Shown: piece by piece, positions 43,659-53,867 of the stretch
Layout: each line of letters starts with the position of its first letter
Position numbering within the stretch: the stretch's first letter is position 1
Assembly: GCA_015501585.1 (NCBI GenBank)
Contig: JADNRY010000250.1
Location: 26,150-90,149, forward strand
Direction: 5' to 3'
DNA: 64,000 nt
Origin: Rhodocollybia butyracea
Taxonomy: Eukaryota; Basidiomycota; Agaricomycetes; Agaricales; Omphalotaceae
Position numbers and translations under genes: made by a program
The notes under the pieces: generated by a model
Told to the model about the DNA's origin: nothing
Seen by the model: only the letters and a program-made list of their open reading frames with translations
The model's database searches: none

Positions 43659-46340
43659 TAGTGTTGGACACGGGTACGGGGTATACCCGCGGTATTCTCA
43701 TACGGTGTCACCTGGGTATGGGTACGGGTATACATCCCATGTTGACCTGTCATTACCGTTACCTGGACCGTGGATACCCGTGGTGTTTCGGACCTTTTCG
43801 GGCCATTTTTGCGCAAGTGATCATATCATCAATCTATGCATGCGATTCCACGTCGCCTTTCTCTTGGCCATCCACTGTCGGCGGCCACCCTTTCAAGTTT
43901 CAAGCGAGCTTGAAATTCGAAATTCATGCGCAGGCCGCATCATTTCTTCCCTTATTATCGAAATTGCTTACAGTCTTTGGATATCGAAATCACTTACAGT
44001 CTGAGGTCTCTAAATGCAACTCTTTCAATATTGCAAAGCGCATTACTTATTAGTAAATGTCAAAGTATGTGTCTTTGCATTCTGGCAAAAATTGTTGTAA
44101 AGATGTTTCTCCGTACTTCAGGTGTTTACCATCAATGACACAGCTTATACAATGTTTAACCGCCAGTGAAACTGGCACAAGTGAGCTCAGCTGCAGAGTG
44201 GAGATAAGGTATTTGCCAACTTGCAAAGCTTCTGTACTACCTAATAATCTCCTTATTCTAGGCTTCATTGGTGTTGGTTTGACTGCAAATCTTTGTGCTA
44301 TCTTCAACAACCCACTACTTCTCTTGAAAATCGATTCCATTCTCGCATTTTCTCTATCTCTCAAGTGCTTCTGCCTTCAGGCTTTCTTCGGGCAATACTT
44401 CTGCCTCCCGGACCCTCTTGTGCTCTACCGGCACCTGCCCTGTACAGTTCCACTTGCCATGACCGGAGAATGTTTAAAAGCTCATAAGTTTTTGTTTATT
44501 CATTTAGTATCCTCATGGCAAACTCAAAATCCTCTCAGCGTTCTCTTAAATGTCAACGGTCTTCACACTCCCAGTCCGACAAAAATTCTCTCTCATCTGT
44601 TGGTTCCGCTGCTTCCAAAGCTATCTCGGCTGTCAAATGTGCTGGGAAGAAGCTGAAGAAGGTCATCACCACCGGCCAATCTGGTAAATCACAGACGTCG
44701 TCAGTTGCTGGTATGTGTATGAAGCGCCTCTTTGAACATACATTGACCCAGTCTGGCAGATGTTCTTGAAGTCTCAGGCAACAACTCTGACACTGAAAAT
44801 GTCAATCAAGCGGACAAGGACAAGGCCGAGATTGGTATGTAATGCTTTACTGCACTTGTAAGTCTTATTCATGTATGTTCAGAACGGCTGCGAGCCCACT
44901 GGAATTCTCTGGTATACTCGTTCTTCACCCTGGACATTACTGTCGGCTATGAAGGTGATCGGAAGTTTCACTTCTTCACCTGTGCTGCTTGTACTTGCCA
45001 AAATCCCAAGCATGGTGCTCGGCGCTATCAAGACAAAGGTGATCGCTTGTCAACTTCTAATCTCAGAAAACACGCTATCCAATGCTTCAGCAAGGATGCG
45101 GTTGAGGCTGCTATTGCCGGTGCTCCTCTTTCCCAGTTAGATGGGTCAATCTTTGCTGCTTTTGGACGACAAGGAGCGAAGCCTGTTACTGTCACTCATT
45201 GGGCCCACACAAATGCTCAGATATGGTATGTTTTTCATGTCTAGTTTGCATTCAGTACCTTCCTTACTGAGTTGAACTTTGAATTTCACAGCACTAATCT
45301 TGTTCGTTGGATTACGGAAAGCAACCGCTCCATCCTAATTGTGGAAGACCACAAATTTCGAGAGCTTATGCTTGCTGGCCGGCCCCAGGCTGTTCTTCCG
45401 GGACGTCATACAGTAGTGTGCGATATCAAGAAGAGCTTTGAGAGGTGTGAACAACGGATTAACACCCTTCTTCAGGTATGTCTTTTTCATTCTTGATGCC
45501 GGTTTGTACTGAGTAATGTATTTTATAGGCCGTCTCAGCTTTGCTACGGATGCTTGGACATCACCCAATCATCGTGCAATGGCCGCGTGGACCGTACATC
45601 TCCAGCACAAAGGTTCTCCAAGACTCCACTTGTGTTTTTGTTGGATGTGTTCGAGATCCCACAGGTACAGTATCTTCAATCACAGGTCAACTATTCAGCA
45701 TATTTAAATTAGTTTCAGTCACATACCGGTATTACCTTGGCCAGAGAGTTCAACGCCATGCTCAAGAACCATGGTCTACAAAACAAGGTATGTTATTTAT
45801 ATGTATAATGAACTTGACTTGCTAATCGGAACATAGATTCTTGCTTTCACGGGTGATAACGCAAGTTCAAATGATACTCAGACTACCGCATTAGCCGAAG
45901 ACCCCAACAATACCTTTGACAAAGCAAATTGTGTACGGTGCTTTAATCACACCCTCAACCTCTCGGTCAAAGCCTTGCTCAAACCTTTCGGTGCTCAGAA
46001 GGCAACTTCGAGTACAAGTTTCAAGGATGATGATTTGGATGGTTTGGCTACCATTACCGAGGACTTTGATGCCGGAGAGGAGAGCAATGATGACCTACCA
46101 GGTTTGGCAGACCCGTCCGATTCAGATGATGAGATGAGCAATGAGGAGGAGGAGGATGTGTTTGATAGAATGAGTGATAGTGAGAAGTCAAAGGTGCTTG
46201 AAGACACATCGGAAGTACGTACATTTATCTCTCAGGTGAGTTGGTGTTCACAGCCATCTTCATATTTGATTTCTAATACTTTTATTTAGATTCGTAGTCT
46301 TTCCTTTGCCATTGTACATTCCACTACCATCGCACTTCCC

Positions 46341-46969
46341 TGTAAAGATCCGTTCACAATTAGATCTTCCCAATGTACAGTATAGCGAGGGGCCCGTTGG
46401 GCAGATTTACTACAATATCGAGTTTGGTGTTGCTGATTTAACAGTGTGGTTTCTGATGGTTCTTCTGTGTTAACAGGTAATATTCTGGTATTCTGATCAA
46501 ACAGATGTGACGTCTTCTGTGGTAAGCAGGTAAAAGTAGTTCTTCTGTGGTAAGCAGGTAAAGGTGGTTCTTCTGTAATAAGCAGGGATTCTTCTGTTGT
46601 AAGCAGGTAATTGGTGATGCTTCTGGATATTCACAGTTAGCAACTAAGATTCATATCAAGGTTCAATTCACAGCTATGCTGCACAAAGGTAATAGTTCCA
46701 AAATAACAAGGCTGGGGTACAATGTATCTACTGAGCGGTATTTATACTAGCTACCTAAGTCATATTGAGTCATTCCGAGTCATGTTCCGAGTCATTTTGA
46801 CTCATATAATATAATTTATTTCCGGTTCCGGGTTCCGGGTCATTATATTGCACCCGAAATTAGACCATATGACTCGTTTGTTATCAAATGTCATTAATAC
46901 AATATTGAGACAATCATGTGCTCAATCATGTGTCCAATTTGTCAGTCAGGAAATGTTCACTTCCTGACA
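46341..46969 (-). repeat. 3' LTR (minus orientation) of the single-ORF element
   Basis: 629 bp. It includes about five imperfect copies of a 22-25 bp unit of the type TTCTTCTGTGGTAAGCAGG (46450-46610). Confidence 0.9.
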
Positions 46970-47025
46970 GTATTCCCTCCTTCACAAGCCTGAGCCCTCG
47001 AAGGCTTAGGATCTTCTCCTCCACT

Positions 47026-49728
47026 TTAGAAATTATTTTCCCAATAATTCTCTTCCTGCTCCATTGTATCCATCATCTCCAGATAGTTCCCATATTCCTC
47101 TTCCCACATCTCTGCCTGCTGCTCACGCTCATCATAGTATCCCCCACTGTCCTCTGCTCCTTGTTCCATGGTATCAAATTCCTGATCACAGTCTCCTTCA
47201 AAGCCATCTATCCTTTGATTCCCATGTTCTGGACTGGAGGGGTTGTTCATTGCCCCTTCTTCTTCCTCCATGAATACAGGTCCTTGATAATGGACATTCT
47301 GCTCCATCATCTCAATATACTCAAGATACTCTCCATACCCTTCATTCCGACTCATTTGTTGATGTGGATCCTCACTATAATATCCACTCTCCCAGGTTCC
47401 TTCCTGCATGATCCTATGGTCTTGATCATTCTCCCACTCTTCCTGATCAAACATTCCAGGATGTTTCTTGTGCTCCTCATACACATCTTCTTGTGAATTC
47501 AAGTCATGATTTCCTGAGTTGCTCATCAGATCCCCTTCACCTCTAGGAGCTTCCTCCCATTCTCCTTCACCATTTGAGGATTCAGGCATAGGAGAATGAT
47601 CCACAGCACCAAATAATCTAACCCCTGGATTGACAGATTTATTGGCACACATCTGGATATTATTCTGTTCAGGGTGATTGTATGGTCCTTGTGATTTCCT
47701 GTAGTGATGCTGCACTTCAGTATTGTCTTTGACTGAGTCTGACCAACATTCACTGTTGTCCATGCTTGAATACCTGTAAGGCTGGGGATAAGTATGGGCT
47801 AATTGAAGTTTCTTAGGACTGGTAAGTCCTTGCATACGAGAACCTTTATGTTTCGTATCCGGGCGCTCGTTTAAGCGCTCAATTGCATCTCGAAACTTGG
47901 TTGCCTTTTGCCCTGCTTGTCCACTATTCCACTGCTTCTCTTTCCGCATATCAAGCTTGGATGATTTGTGAGCACTTGCTAAAACATGGCCATCAAATCT
48001 GGCAGGATTTTCTGCACTTATTCTAGTGAGGCCTTGTTTCCTTCTCAAGTTCTCAGTCTCACTTGGAGGTTGAACCTGGCATTTAATGTCTTTGTGTATG
48101 TTCCCGCTGTTATGGTGCTTAGATTTTAGGCCAGAGAGTGGCAGTGTATGCCGAAAGTCTTCCCAACCATTACTATTGCTTGGGTATGAATAGTGAAAGT
48201 GGATTGAATGATCGGAACGACTCTCATGTTGCGCGACGATTGGACGCTCGGTTACAACAAGTGGGCGCTTAATCGAGCGCTCCGAGGAGCCGGTTCGAGT
48301 CACTGCCAGCTCATCGTGTTTCGTCTCTACTTTCCTTGTTCTTTTACTGCTTTCAGTCTTTGGATTTCTGTGGATGATTGTACTATTTGTTTCTGCCTTC
48401 ACTGTACCAGCTTTTCCCAGAGGTTTGAGGGACTCAACAATGGAAGAAGCTCGACGGCGAGACGGCATGAATTTGGATGTATCAGCAGCAATTTCAGGTG
48501 CGTGATTTTCGAGATTTTCTTGTGTGCTTCCTGCTAGCTGACTGTGTTGCTTAGGATTATTACTATTCTTGTAGACGTTGCCTGGAGCTTCATTTGTGCA
48601 GGAGGACTTGATCGATCTTTGGGATGAATTAATTGATCGATTGGATGACTCGATCGCTCTATCGGATGCGTCGATCGATCTGTTATCTGATTTGATCAAT
48701 TTTTTATTGGCTAGTACCTGATTAACCGCTACTAGGACACTTGTAGCCACGTTGTTCTTTAGCAATGCCTGGTAGAGCTGATGTGTGAGTTGGCTATCAC
48801 TCAAGATGTATGCTAAGGGATGCTGTAGGACCAAAACATCATGACTCCATGTACTCAATACTGGTGAGGTTTTGTGAGTCATTTTTGGATTAGGCCTCAC
48901 ATCCGTGTCTTTTGCAGTTATCTCGGACCCGTTTAGGATGTGCGTTGATTGCATTTCAGTACTTCGTTCACCTCGTGAGTCATTTGTCGTGATTTTGGAT
49001 TCATTTAGGATGCGTGTGACTCGAAGCTCACTATCCTGATTCTCTCGGCGAACTGCTCTGCGCGCCTTGCGGTTTAGAAATGGCCGTCCATGAAATGCAC
49101 GAATATTTGGTGAGTCCTTTACCACTGCATGCCGAGTTTCCAACTGAATTTTGTCCTCCATAGATTTCTGTTTGTCTGGAACATAGCTTGGTGATGATGG
49201 AGATTCCGGATGGCTCGTTGGACTAAGTGGTACAGCACTGTCATGGGTTGTGTTGGGGATTGCTTGGGATTTGGTGCTCGGTACATGTGTTGTAATAGGA
49301 GCCGATTGGGAAGTAGGCATATGCGCATTGCTGCATGTTTGAATTTGGTTGCTCCGGATGATTACGGTTCGTCTCAGCTTCTGGGGCAGCCACAGATGAT
49401 TTCTGATGAGAATAGCCATTGTGTCCCAGATGTTCTCGAATTCTCGACACACATGCGGATCATGAAGGTGCATTTGGATATAATCTGGTACCGAATCCAC
49501 CTCCCATAATGGAATGGCATAAACGAGATCCATTACCTCTTTGTAAGTCCAGCCTTCGATGTCTATACCCATTGCTGTTGCTGATGCGGCACATAGGTTC
49601 TTGACAGTATGTATGATTTCCTGGAACTTATGAGATGATATATGTATAGGACCGGTAGCATCTTTGACGGCGAGAATAAAGTTTCGTAGGATGAAGTTTG
49701 CCAGTTGATTATCAAATTTGTCAGACAT
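47026..49728 (-). CDS. 900-aa protein of the single-ORF LTR element
   Basis: Uninterrupted from ATG 49728 (MSDKFDNQLANFILRNFI). Residues 1-130 look folded, with DIEGWTYKEVMDLVYAIPLW, HDPHVCREFENIWDTMAILI and LPQKLRRTVIIR. The middle is polar and disordered, rich in Ser/Thr/His, with a basic HGRPFLNRKARRAVRRE (near 230). A set of diverged heptads SDNRSID, SDRAIES, SNRSINS and SQRSIKS lies near 345-376. The last about 230 residues are extremely acidic with Tyr/Met/Glu repeats (EEYGNYLEMMDTMEQEENY). No CCHC knuckle, DSG, YxDD or DDE motif was found. It could be a highly diverged gag, or a cargo or regulatory protein; I cannot tell. The frame is intact, as expected for a young insertion. Confidence 0.7.
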   Translation of the reverse strand: MSDKFDNQLANFILRNFILAVKDATGPIHISSHKFQEIIHTVKNLCAASATAMGIDIEGWTYKEVMDLVYAIPLWEVDSVPDYIQMHLHDPHVCREFENIWDTMAILIRNHLWLPQKLRRTVIIRSNQIQTCSNAHMPTSQSAPITTHVPSTKSQAIPNTTHDSAVPLSPTSHPESPSSPSYVPDKQKSMEDKIQLETRHAVVKDSPNIRAFHGRPFLNRKARRAVRRENQDSELRVTRILNESKITTNDSRGERSTEMQSTHILNGSEITAKDTDVRPNPKMTHKTSPVLSTWSHDVLVLQHPLAYILSDSQLTHQLYQALLKNNVATSVLVAVNQVLANKKLIKSDNRSIDASDRAIESSNRSINSSQRSIKSSCTNEAPGNVYKNSNNPKQHSQLAGSTQENLENHAPEIAADTSKFMPSRRRASSIVESLKPLGKAGTVKAETNSTIIHRNPKTESSKRTRKVETKHDELAVTRTGSSERSIKRPLVVTERPIVAQHESRSDHSIHFHYSYPSNSNGWEDFRHTLPLSGLKSKHHNSGNIHKDIKCQVQPPSETENLRRKQGLTRISAENPARFDGHVLASAHKSSKLDMRKEKQWNSGQAGQKATKFRDAIERLNERPDTKHKGSRMQGLTSPKKLQLAHTYPQPYRYSSMDNSECWSDSVKDNTEVQHHYRKSQGPYNHPEQNNIQMCANKSVNPGVRLFGAVDHSPMPESSNGEGEWEEAPRGEGDLMSNSGNHDLNSQEDVYEEHKKHPGMFDQEEWENDQDHRIMQEGTWESGYYSEDPHQQMSRNEGYGEYLEYIEMMEQNVHYQGPVFMEEEEGAMNNPSSPEHGNQRIDGFEGDCDQEFDTMEQGAEDSGGYYDEREQQAEMWEEEYGNYLEMMDTMEQEENYWENNF

Positions 49729-49937
49729 TTTTGGATTCACGTTATAGCTGGAAGTTTAACGTCAAGTCAAAAATGTAATATTAACGCTAAGAGTGTAATG
49801 TTAAAGTCAATGTGGTCCGTCGGTGTAATCGACGTCTGTATATATGTCCGTACGGCCTGAATCTAGCACGCAGGTGCTGTTCCAAACTAAACTCACTAGA
49901 GTAGTAAAACTGGTAGCGGGTATTAGCCTTGTTATTA

Positions 49938-50565
49938 TGTAAAGATCCGTTCACAATTAGATCTTCCCAATGTACAGTATAGCGAGGGCCCGTTGGGCAG
50001 ATTTACTACAATATCGAGTTTGGTGTTGCTGATTTAACAGTGTGGTTTCTGATGGTTCTTCTGTGTTAACAGGTAATATTCTGGTATTCTGATCAAACAG
50101 ATGTGACGTCTTCTGTGGTAAGCAGGTAAAAGTAGTTCTTCTGTGGTAAGCAGGTAAAGGTGGTTCTTCTGTAATAAGCAGGGATTCTTCTGTTGTAAGC
50201 AGGTAATTGGTGATGCTTCTGGATATTCACAGTTAGCAACTAAGATTCATATCAAGGTTCAATTCACAGCTATGCTGCACAAAGGTAATAGTTCCAAAAT
50301 AACAAGGCTGGGGTACAATGTATCTACTGAGCGGTATTTATACTAGCTACCTAAGTCATATTGAGTCATTCCGAGTCATGTTCCGAGTCATTTTGACTCA
50401 TATAATATAATTTATTTCCGGTTCCGGGTTCCGGGTCATTATATTGCACCCGAAATTAGACCATATGACTCGTTTGTTATCAAATGTCATTAATACAATA
50501 TTGAGACAATCATGTGCTCAATCATGTGTCCAATTTGTCAGTCAGGAAATGTTCACTTCCTGACA
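49938..50565 (-). repeat. 5' LTR (minus orientation) of the single-ORF element
   Basis: 628 bp, one base shorter than its partner. Contains the promoter motifs listed separately. Confidence 0.9.
50335..50400 (-). promoter_or_regulatory. LTR promoter: TATAAATA with a cluster of TGA(C/G)TCA sites
   Basis: Read on the minus strand, TATAAATA (50342-50335) is preceded by TGACTCA/TGAGTCA boxes: perfect sites at 50394-50400 and 50362-50368, one-mismatch CGAGTCA at 50384-50390 and 50372-50378, and TAAGTCA at 50352-50358. TGA(C/G)TCA is the binding site of Gcn4/AP-1 type bZIP factors (known), so starvation- or stress-linked transcription is a reasonable inference. The other LTR carries the same cluster. 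Confidence 0.55.
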
Positions 50566-52043
50566 TTCCCGCTTGGTGCACTGCATGCCAGGAACATAAA
50601 CTCAATGTACGCCTGATTCCTCGCAATGTCGCAACCCGCTGGAACAGCACCTATGACATGCTTGTTGTTGCTCGCCAGTATTCAGCTGTCATTGATGGCA
50701 TTACCGCAGACAAGAAACTCCAGCTATGCAAATATGAGTTGTCGGAACAACAGTGGAAGATTGTGGATGATTTAATCCACGTACTCGAAGTAGCATAGTT
50801 TCAATTGTTGAATAGCATTGTTTTCATTTCTGTTTCAATTAGATTTTCAAGCAGGCAACACTTCTGTTCTTGAAGGATTCCGCAAGCACAATTTCTCAAG
50901 TAATCCCAATGATGGATGTGGTTGACAATTTCTTGCGTGATGCACCGAAACGACCTCTTCATGATGCAGTCAAGGCTGCTCTCAAGCTCGCGCAGTCAAC
51001 CCTTGATCGCTATTACTCAAGGACTGATGCTTCGAATGTATACCGCATTGCCATGGGTATGTTGTTAGCCTTCACTTTCTTGTTTCTGATTTAACATGTC
51101 AGTGCTAGTTCTTCATCCGTCCCTTAAGCTCGACTACTTCCGCAAACACAATTGGGACCGGGCGTGGATTGAAACAGCCGAAGAAATTACTTGTGATGAA
51201 TTCAAGGTGTATGATGTTGTCGATGTGGTGCAGGATGATATAACTGTATGTCTTATTTTTGTTGGGCTCGTGTAAGAGCTACTGATTTTTTTCAGCCAAT
51301 TGCTTCTAGTGCATCCTCGGGAGGTTTCAATATTTTTGCCCATATTGCTTTACCACAGGCCACAGCTTCACGGAACAAACTCGATGATTATCTATCATCA
51401 TCACCAGAGGTAACGGATAACTGCCTGAAGTGGTGGTGGGATAAACGTCGAGTCTTTCCAAAACTCTCACGTATGGCTCTGGATTTTCTTTCGATTCCAG
51501 GTAAGCAGTTCATCTTTTGGTTTGCACTTATATTGACTTTGGCATGTAGCAACATCAACTGCTGTTGAGCGAGTGTTCTCTCAAGGCCGTCATCTTCTTC
51601 CATTCACGTGTAACAGGCTTGCAGGAAAGTCGATCTGGATGTGCCTTTGCCTGGGTAGTTGGAGTAAGCGAGATTTGATAATTGATGCGGATATTCTTAA
51701 GGCGATTGAGGAGAAGATGGGTAATAAAGGGAAACGTAAAGCATCTGTAGTTAGTGGGGATGAAGCTTGAATTATGCCTTGGCCCTTGTAACAGTCCATA
51801 GTTAGTCTTTACTTGCACTGGGTGTACTCTTCAACAGAGTGCTGTGGAATATAGATAGTCTTTGAAGCATTTAGCTTGACTTGACGAACCGCGGGTATGG
51901 TAACACCGCGGGTGGATAGACTTTGGGAACCCAGGGGTTGTGAGGGTACAGTGTTAGACCCTTACCCGTATGGGTATGGTAGTCAGGGGTATGGGTACGG
52001 TACATGCCCGGAATACCCGAGGGTATACCCGTGTCCAACACTA

Positions 52044-52155
52044 GACTATTCTCACACCTATGCCTCGGTTAGACTTCGGTGATTTCTTGCACTTTACTTC
52101 CTTTCCTTCTGGGACAACTTTGGTGGTGTGTTGGGAGTGTTGCTGATAACTTCAC
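52044..52155. other. Flank between hAT and solo LTR
   Basis: Short non-coding flank of the hAT right end, up to the TTCAC target duplication. Confidence 0.5.
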
Positions 52156-52368
52156 TGTTGTAGATTTGAGTCTGTACTGGAATGTTCTAGTACTTTCATT
52201 AGTATTACTCATTACTTACTCAGCCTACTTACCAGTACTATGTAGAATATTCTAGAAGGTATTATAAGTAGTATAAATACTGTAGAGGTCCTGGGGAGAC
52301 CCAGACAATTGTACTAAAGGTCTAACAACCAAGTGCACAAGTGTAACCAGATCACTTAATCCACAACA
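52156..52368. mobile_element. Solo LTR, 213 bp
   Basis: Nearly identical to the solo LTR at 30251-30464 (TGTTGTAGATTTGAG...CCACAACA) and flanked by perfect 5-bp repeats TTCAC (52151-52155 and 52369-52373). Product of LTR-LTR recombination of a copia-size element. Confidence 0.9.
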
Positions 52369-52610
52369 TTCACCGAAGTCCCACCATTTCCTTCAACTCT
52401 TGCGCAGGTCACGGGTCAAGCATTTTGGCCACAGGTACTTGCGCCACGGGTCACAAGTATACTTGACCCAGACTCGTGGACATCTCTAGAGAGCACATCC
52501 ATGCTTTGGTTTCCACTGTCCAGGTTCATAACCCGCACTCAAAGGATTCCGCCTGGACCCTTACATGCCCCCTGTGGTAGTTTAATAGTTACAGAGGGAT
52601 GAAGATGAAC

Positions 52611-53867
52611 TCAAGAACTATTATTATTATCCTCTACACTAACACTGGTAACACTTTGGTGCTGAGAATGAAATGTTTCATCTACAGGTGATTTGTCAAT
52701 CTTGACCAAGATAATTACTGCAACAGGATACAGGGACTGAAATTTTTATCAGGTGTTGAGTATATTTATCAAAACAGCCAGCTTACTGAAACAGTACTAA
52801 ACAAGCATGTGCTGACAATTCTGAATATTCCAAAACTGGGAGTTGATATTGAGAAAGTACCACCCAGTTCTGCAACCAAGGGAAGCATCTGTACAGCAAG
52901 ATAAAATACCCCAGATTCAACTAAAAGAAGTAGAATTTTTTGGACAGGGGTATTTGTAGCCTTTGATGCTGCTCTCAATGTTTGATGATGAGACCTAAAA
53001 TTCATAAATAATCAAGTAGTTTGACTCAACAGTACTTGACAGCTTACCATACTTTCCAACCAATCAGTGATGTTGCCAACAAATTTACTGCCAATGTAGC
53101 AGCAAATGCGAGCCAGTCAAGAACTACAGTTGTTCCATCTACTTCAATGTCAAACAGTACAATGTCAAAAATAGCATCCACGATATTGATAACTGCATAC
53201 AAAGACATCATTAAATCAGAAGTGATAAGCTGCAGACTTATAAACTCACCAATGTTACCAAGCATGAACAGAGCAAGGGTAAATTTCCAAAACCTATCAT
53301 TATACAATAGAACCCATGCTCTCCAGCATACCATAGCATCACTAATAAAAATCTAATATAAAATTGGCATAAGTTAATGCTGTGATAAAGTTGAGATTTG
53401 ATAATTGGCCAACTCACAGCAAATATACCAACAAAGGATTGCACGTGTGAGATTATGGCCACAATTGGAGGGGGTTGAGACGCTCCTCCCACAAGACCTA
53501 CGTGTACTTGTACCAAACTGAAAATGCCGCTGTACACGATATTCCACATTGAAAAGACAAAAAGCACCATGCAGCACAGAAGCAGAACAGCACTTGGCCG
53601 TTTCCAGGATTTGACGCTGAACAATATTCAAGATGAATTTGGGATGAATTGAAACCCTGTTACTTATAGATACCCACTTAAGTAGCCACATCGCAATCAA
53701 TATTCCCAGAAAAGAAGCTCCTAGTTAACTGCTATGAGTTATTTTGTTGCTACTATGCAGTCCCTGAAGCACATACCATAACCTATCCCTGCAGCTATTA
53801 GTGCAGCCATATCACCGAAGCAAGCTTCCGCAAGCTCAACAAGCAATTCTTGCTCCTCTGGGCTCAT
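52611..53867 (-). CDS. Agaricomycete multi-pass membrane protein, copy B, 304 aa
   Basis: Same seven-exon structure as copy A: 53867-53777, 53720-53678, 53616-53418, 53352-53250, 53192-53048, 52994-52787, 52736-52611. All junctions are GT-AG with matching phases. It starts MSPEEQELLVELAEACFGD. Conserved blocks: VLLLCCMVLFVFSMWNIVY, DAMVCWRAWVLLYNDRFWK, DWLAFAATLAVNLLATSLIGWK, KILLLLVESGVFYLAVQM and LYPVAVIILVKIDKSP, ending in an Asn/Ser tail. About seven membrane spans. The frame is intact, so probably functional. The gene has no assigned function. Confidence 0.8.

Larger units (their letters stand above)
46341..50565 (-). mobile_element. Non-autonomous LTR retrotransposon with one 900-aa ORF
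   Basis: Direct LTRs of 629 and 628 bp (46341-46969, 49938-50565) start TGTAAAGATCCG and end TTCCTGACA on the plus strand. They appear identical except for one G in GCGAGGG(G)CCC. A perfect 5-bp duplication TTCCC flanks the element (46336-46340, 50566-50570). Orientation is minus: a purine tract GAAGGAGGGAATA (plus 46971-46983) lies one base from the 46969 LTR edge, and TATAAATA in the LTR is oriented with the ORF. The interior encodes a single large ORF with no visible protease, RT, RNase H or integrase motif, so mobility must come from another element. Very recent insertion. Confidence 0.88.
44515..51770 (+). pseudogene. hAT transposase, split by an LTR insertion and frame-shifted
   Basis: Exons as read: 44515-44710, 44760-44834, 44883-45225, 45292-45475, a piece from about 45532, further pieces to 46340, then resuming at 50571 and ending at TGA 51770. 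Recognisable parts are a BED-like C2HC finger (TCAACTCQ...LRKHAIQC read as CAACTCQ and HAIQC), FATDAWTSPNHRAMAAW, SHTGITLAREF, AFTGDNASSND, CFNHTLNLSVKALL, an acidic segment, RLIPRNVATRWNSTYDML and the C-terminal dimerisation block ATSTAVERVFSQGRHLLP. These are the hallmark regions of the hAT RNase H-like transposase. The LTR element sits exactly between IALP and AWCTACQEH. Single-base losses near 45532 and 45628 also shift the frame. Inactive. Confidence 0.85.
43659..52043 (+). mobile_element. hAT DNA transposon interrupted by an LTR element
   Basis: Terminal inverted repeats TAGTGTTGGACACGGGTA (left) and the reverse complement of GTATACCCGTGTCCAACACTA (right) bound the unit. Subterminal GGGTA/TACCC words recur at both ends (43672-43730 and 51895-52030), as expected for transposase binding. 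The inside encodes a hAT transposase. Without the 4.2-kb LTR insertion it would be about 4.2 kb. No convincing 8-bp target duplication is seen (AAGATAAT left, GACTATTC right), so the flanks have changed or the ends are slightly misplaced. Confidence 0.82.

Noticed and set aside
46918..47496. 192-codon plus-strand ORF, Leu/Ile/Phe-rich
   Set aside because: It is the complement of the acidic Glu/Met/Tyr tail of the 900-aa minus-strand ORF; hydrophobic composition is the expected shadow of GAA/ATG-rich codons.
46341..50565. Plus-strand orientation for the single-ORF LTR element
   Set aside because: The purine tract, TATAAATA and the long ORF all agree with the minus strand; the plus reading lacks a primer site and coding sequence.
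43651..52051. 8-bp target duplication for the hAT element
   Set aside because: AAGATAAT and GACTATTC do not match well enough to call.
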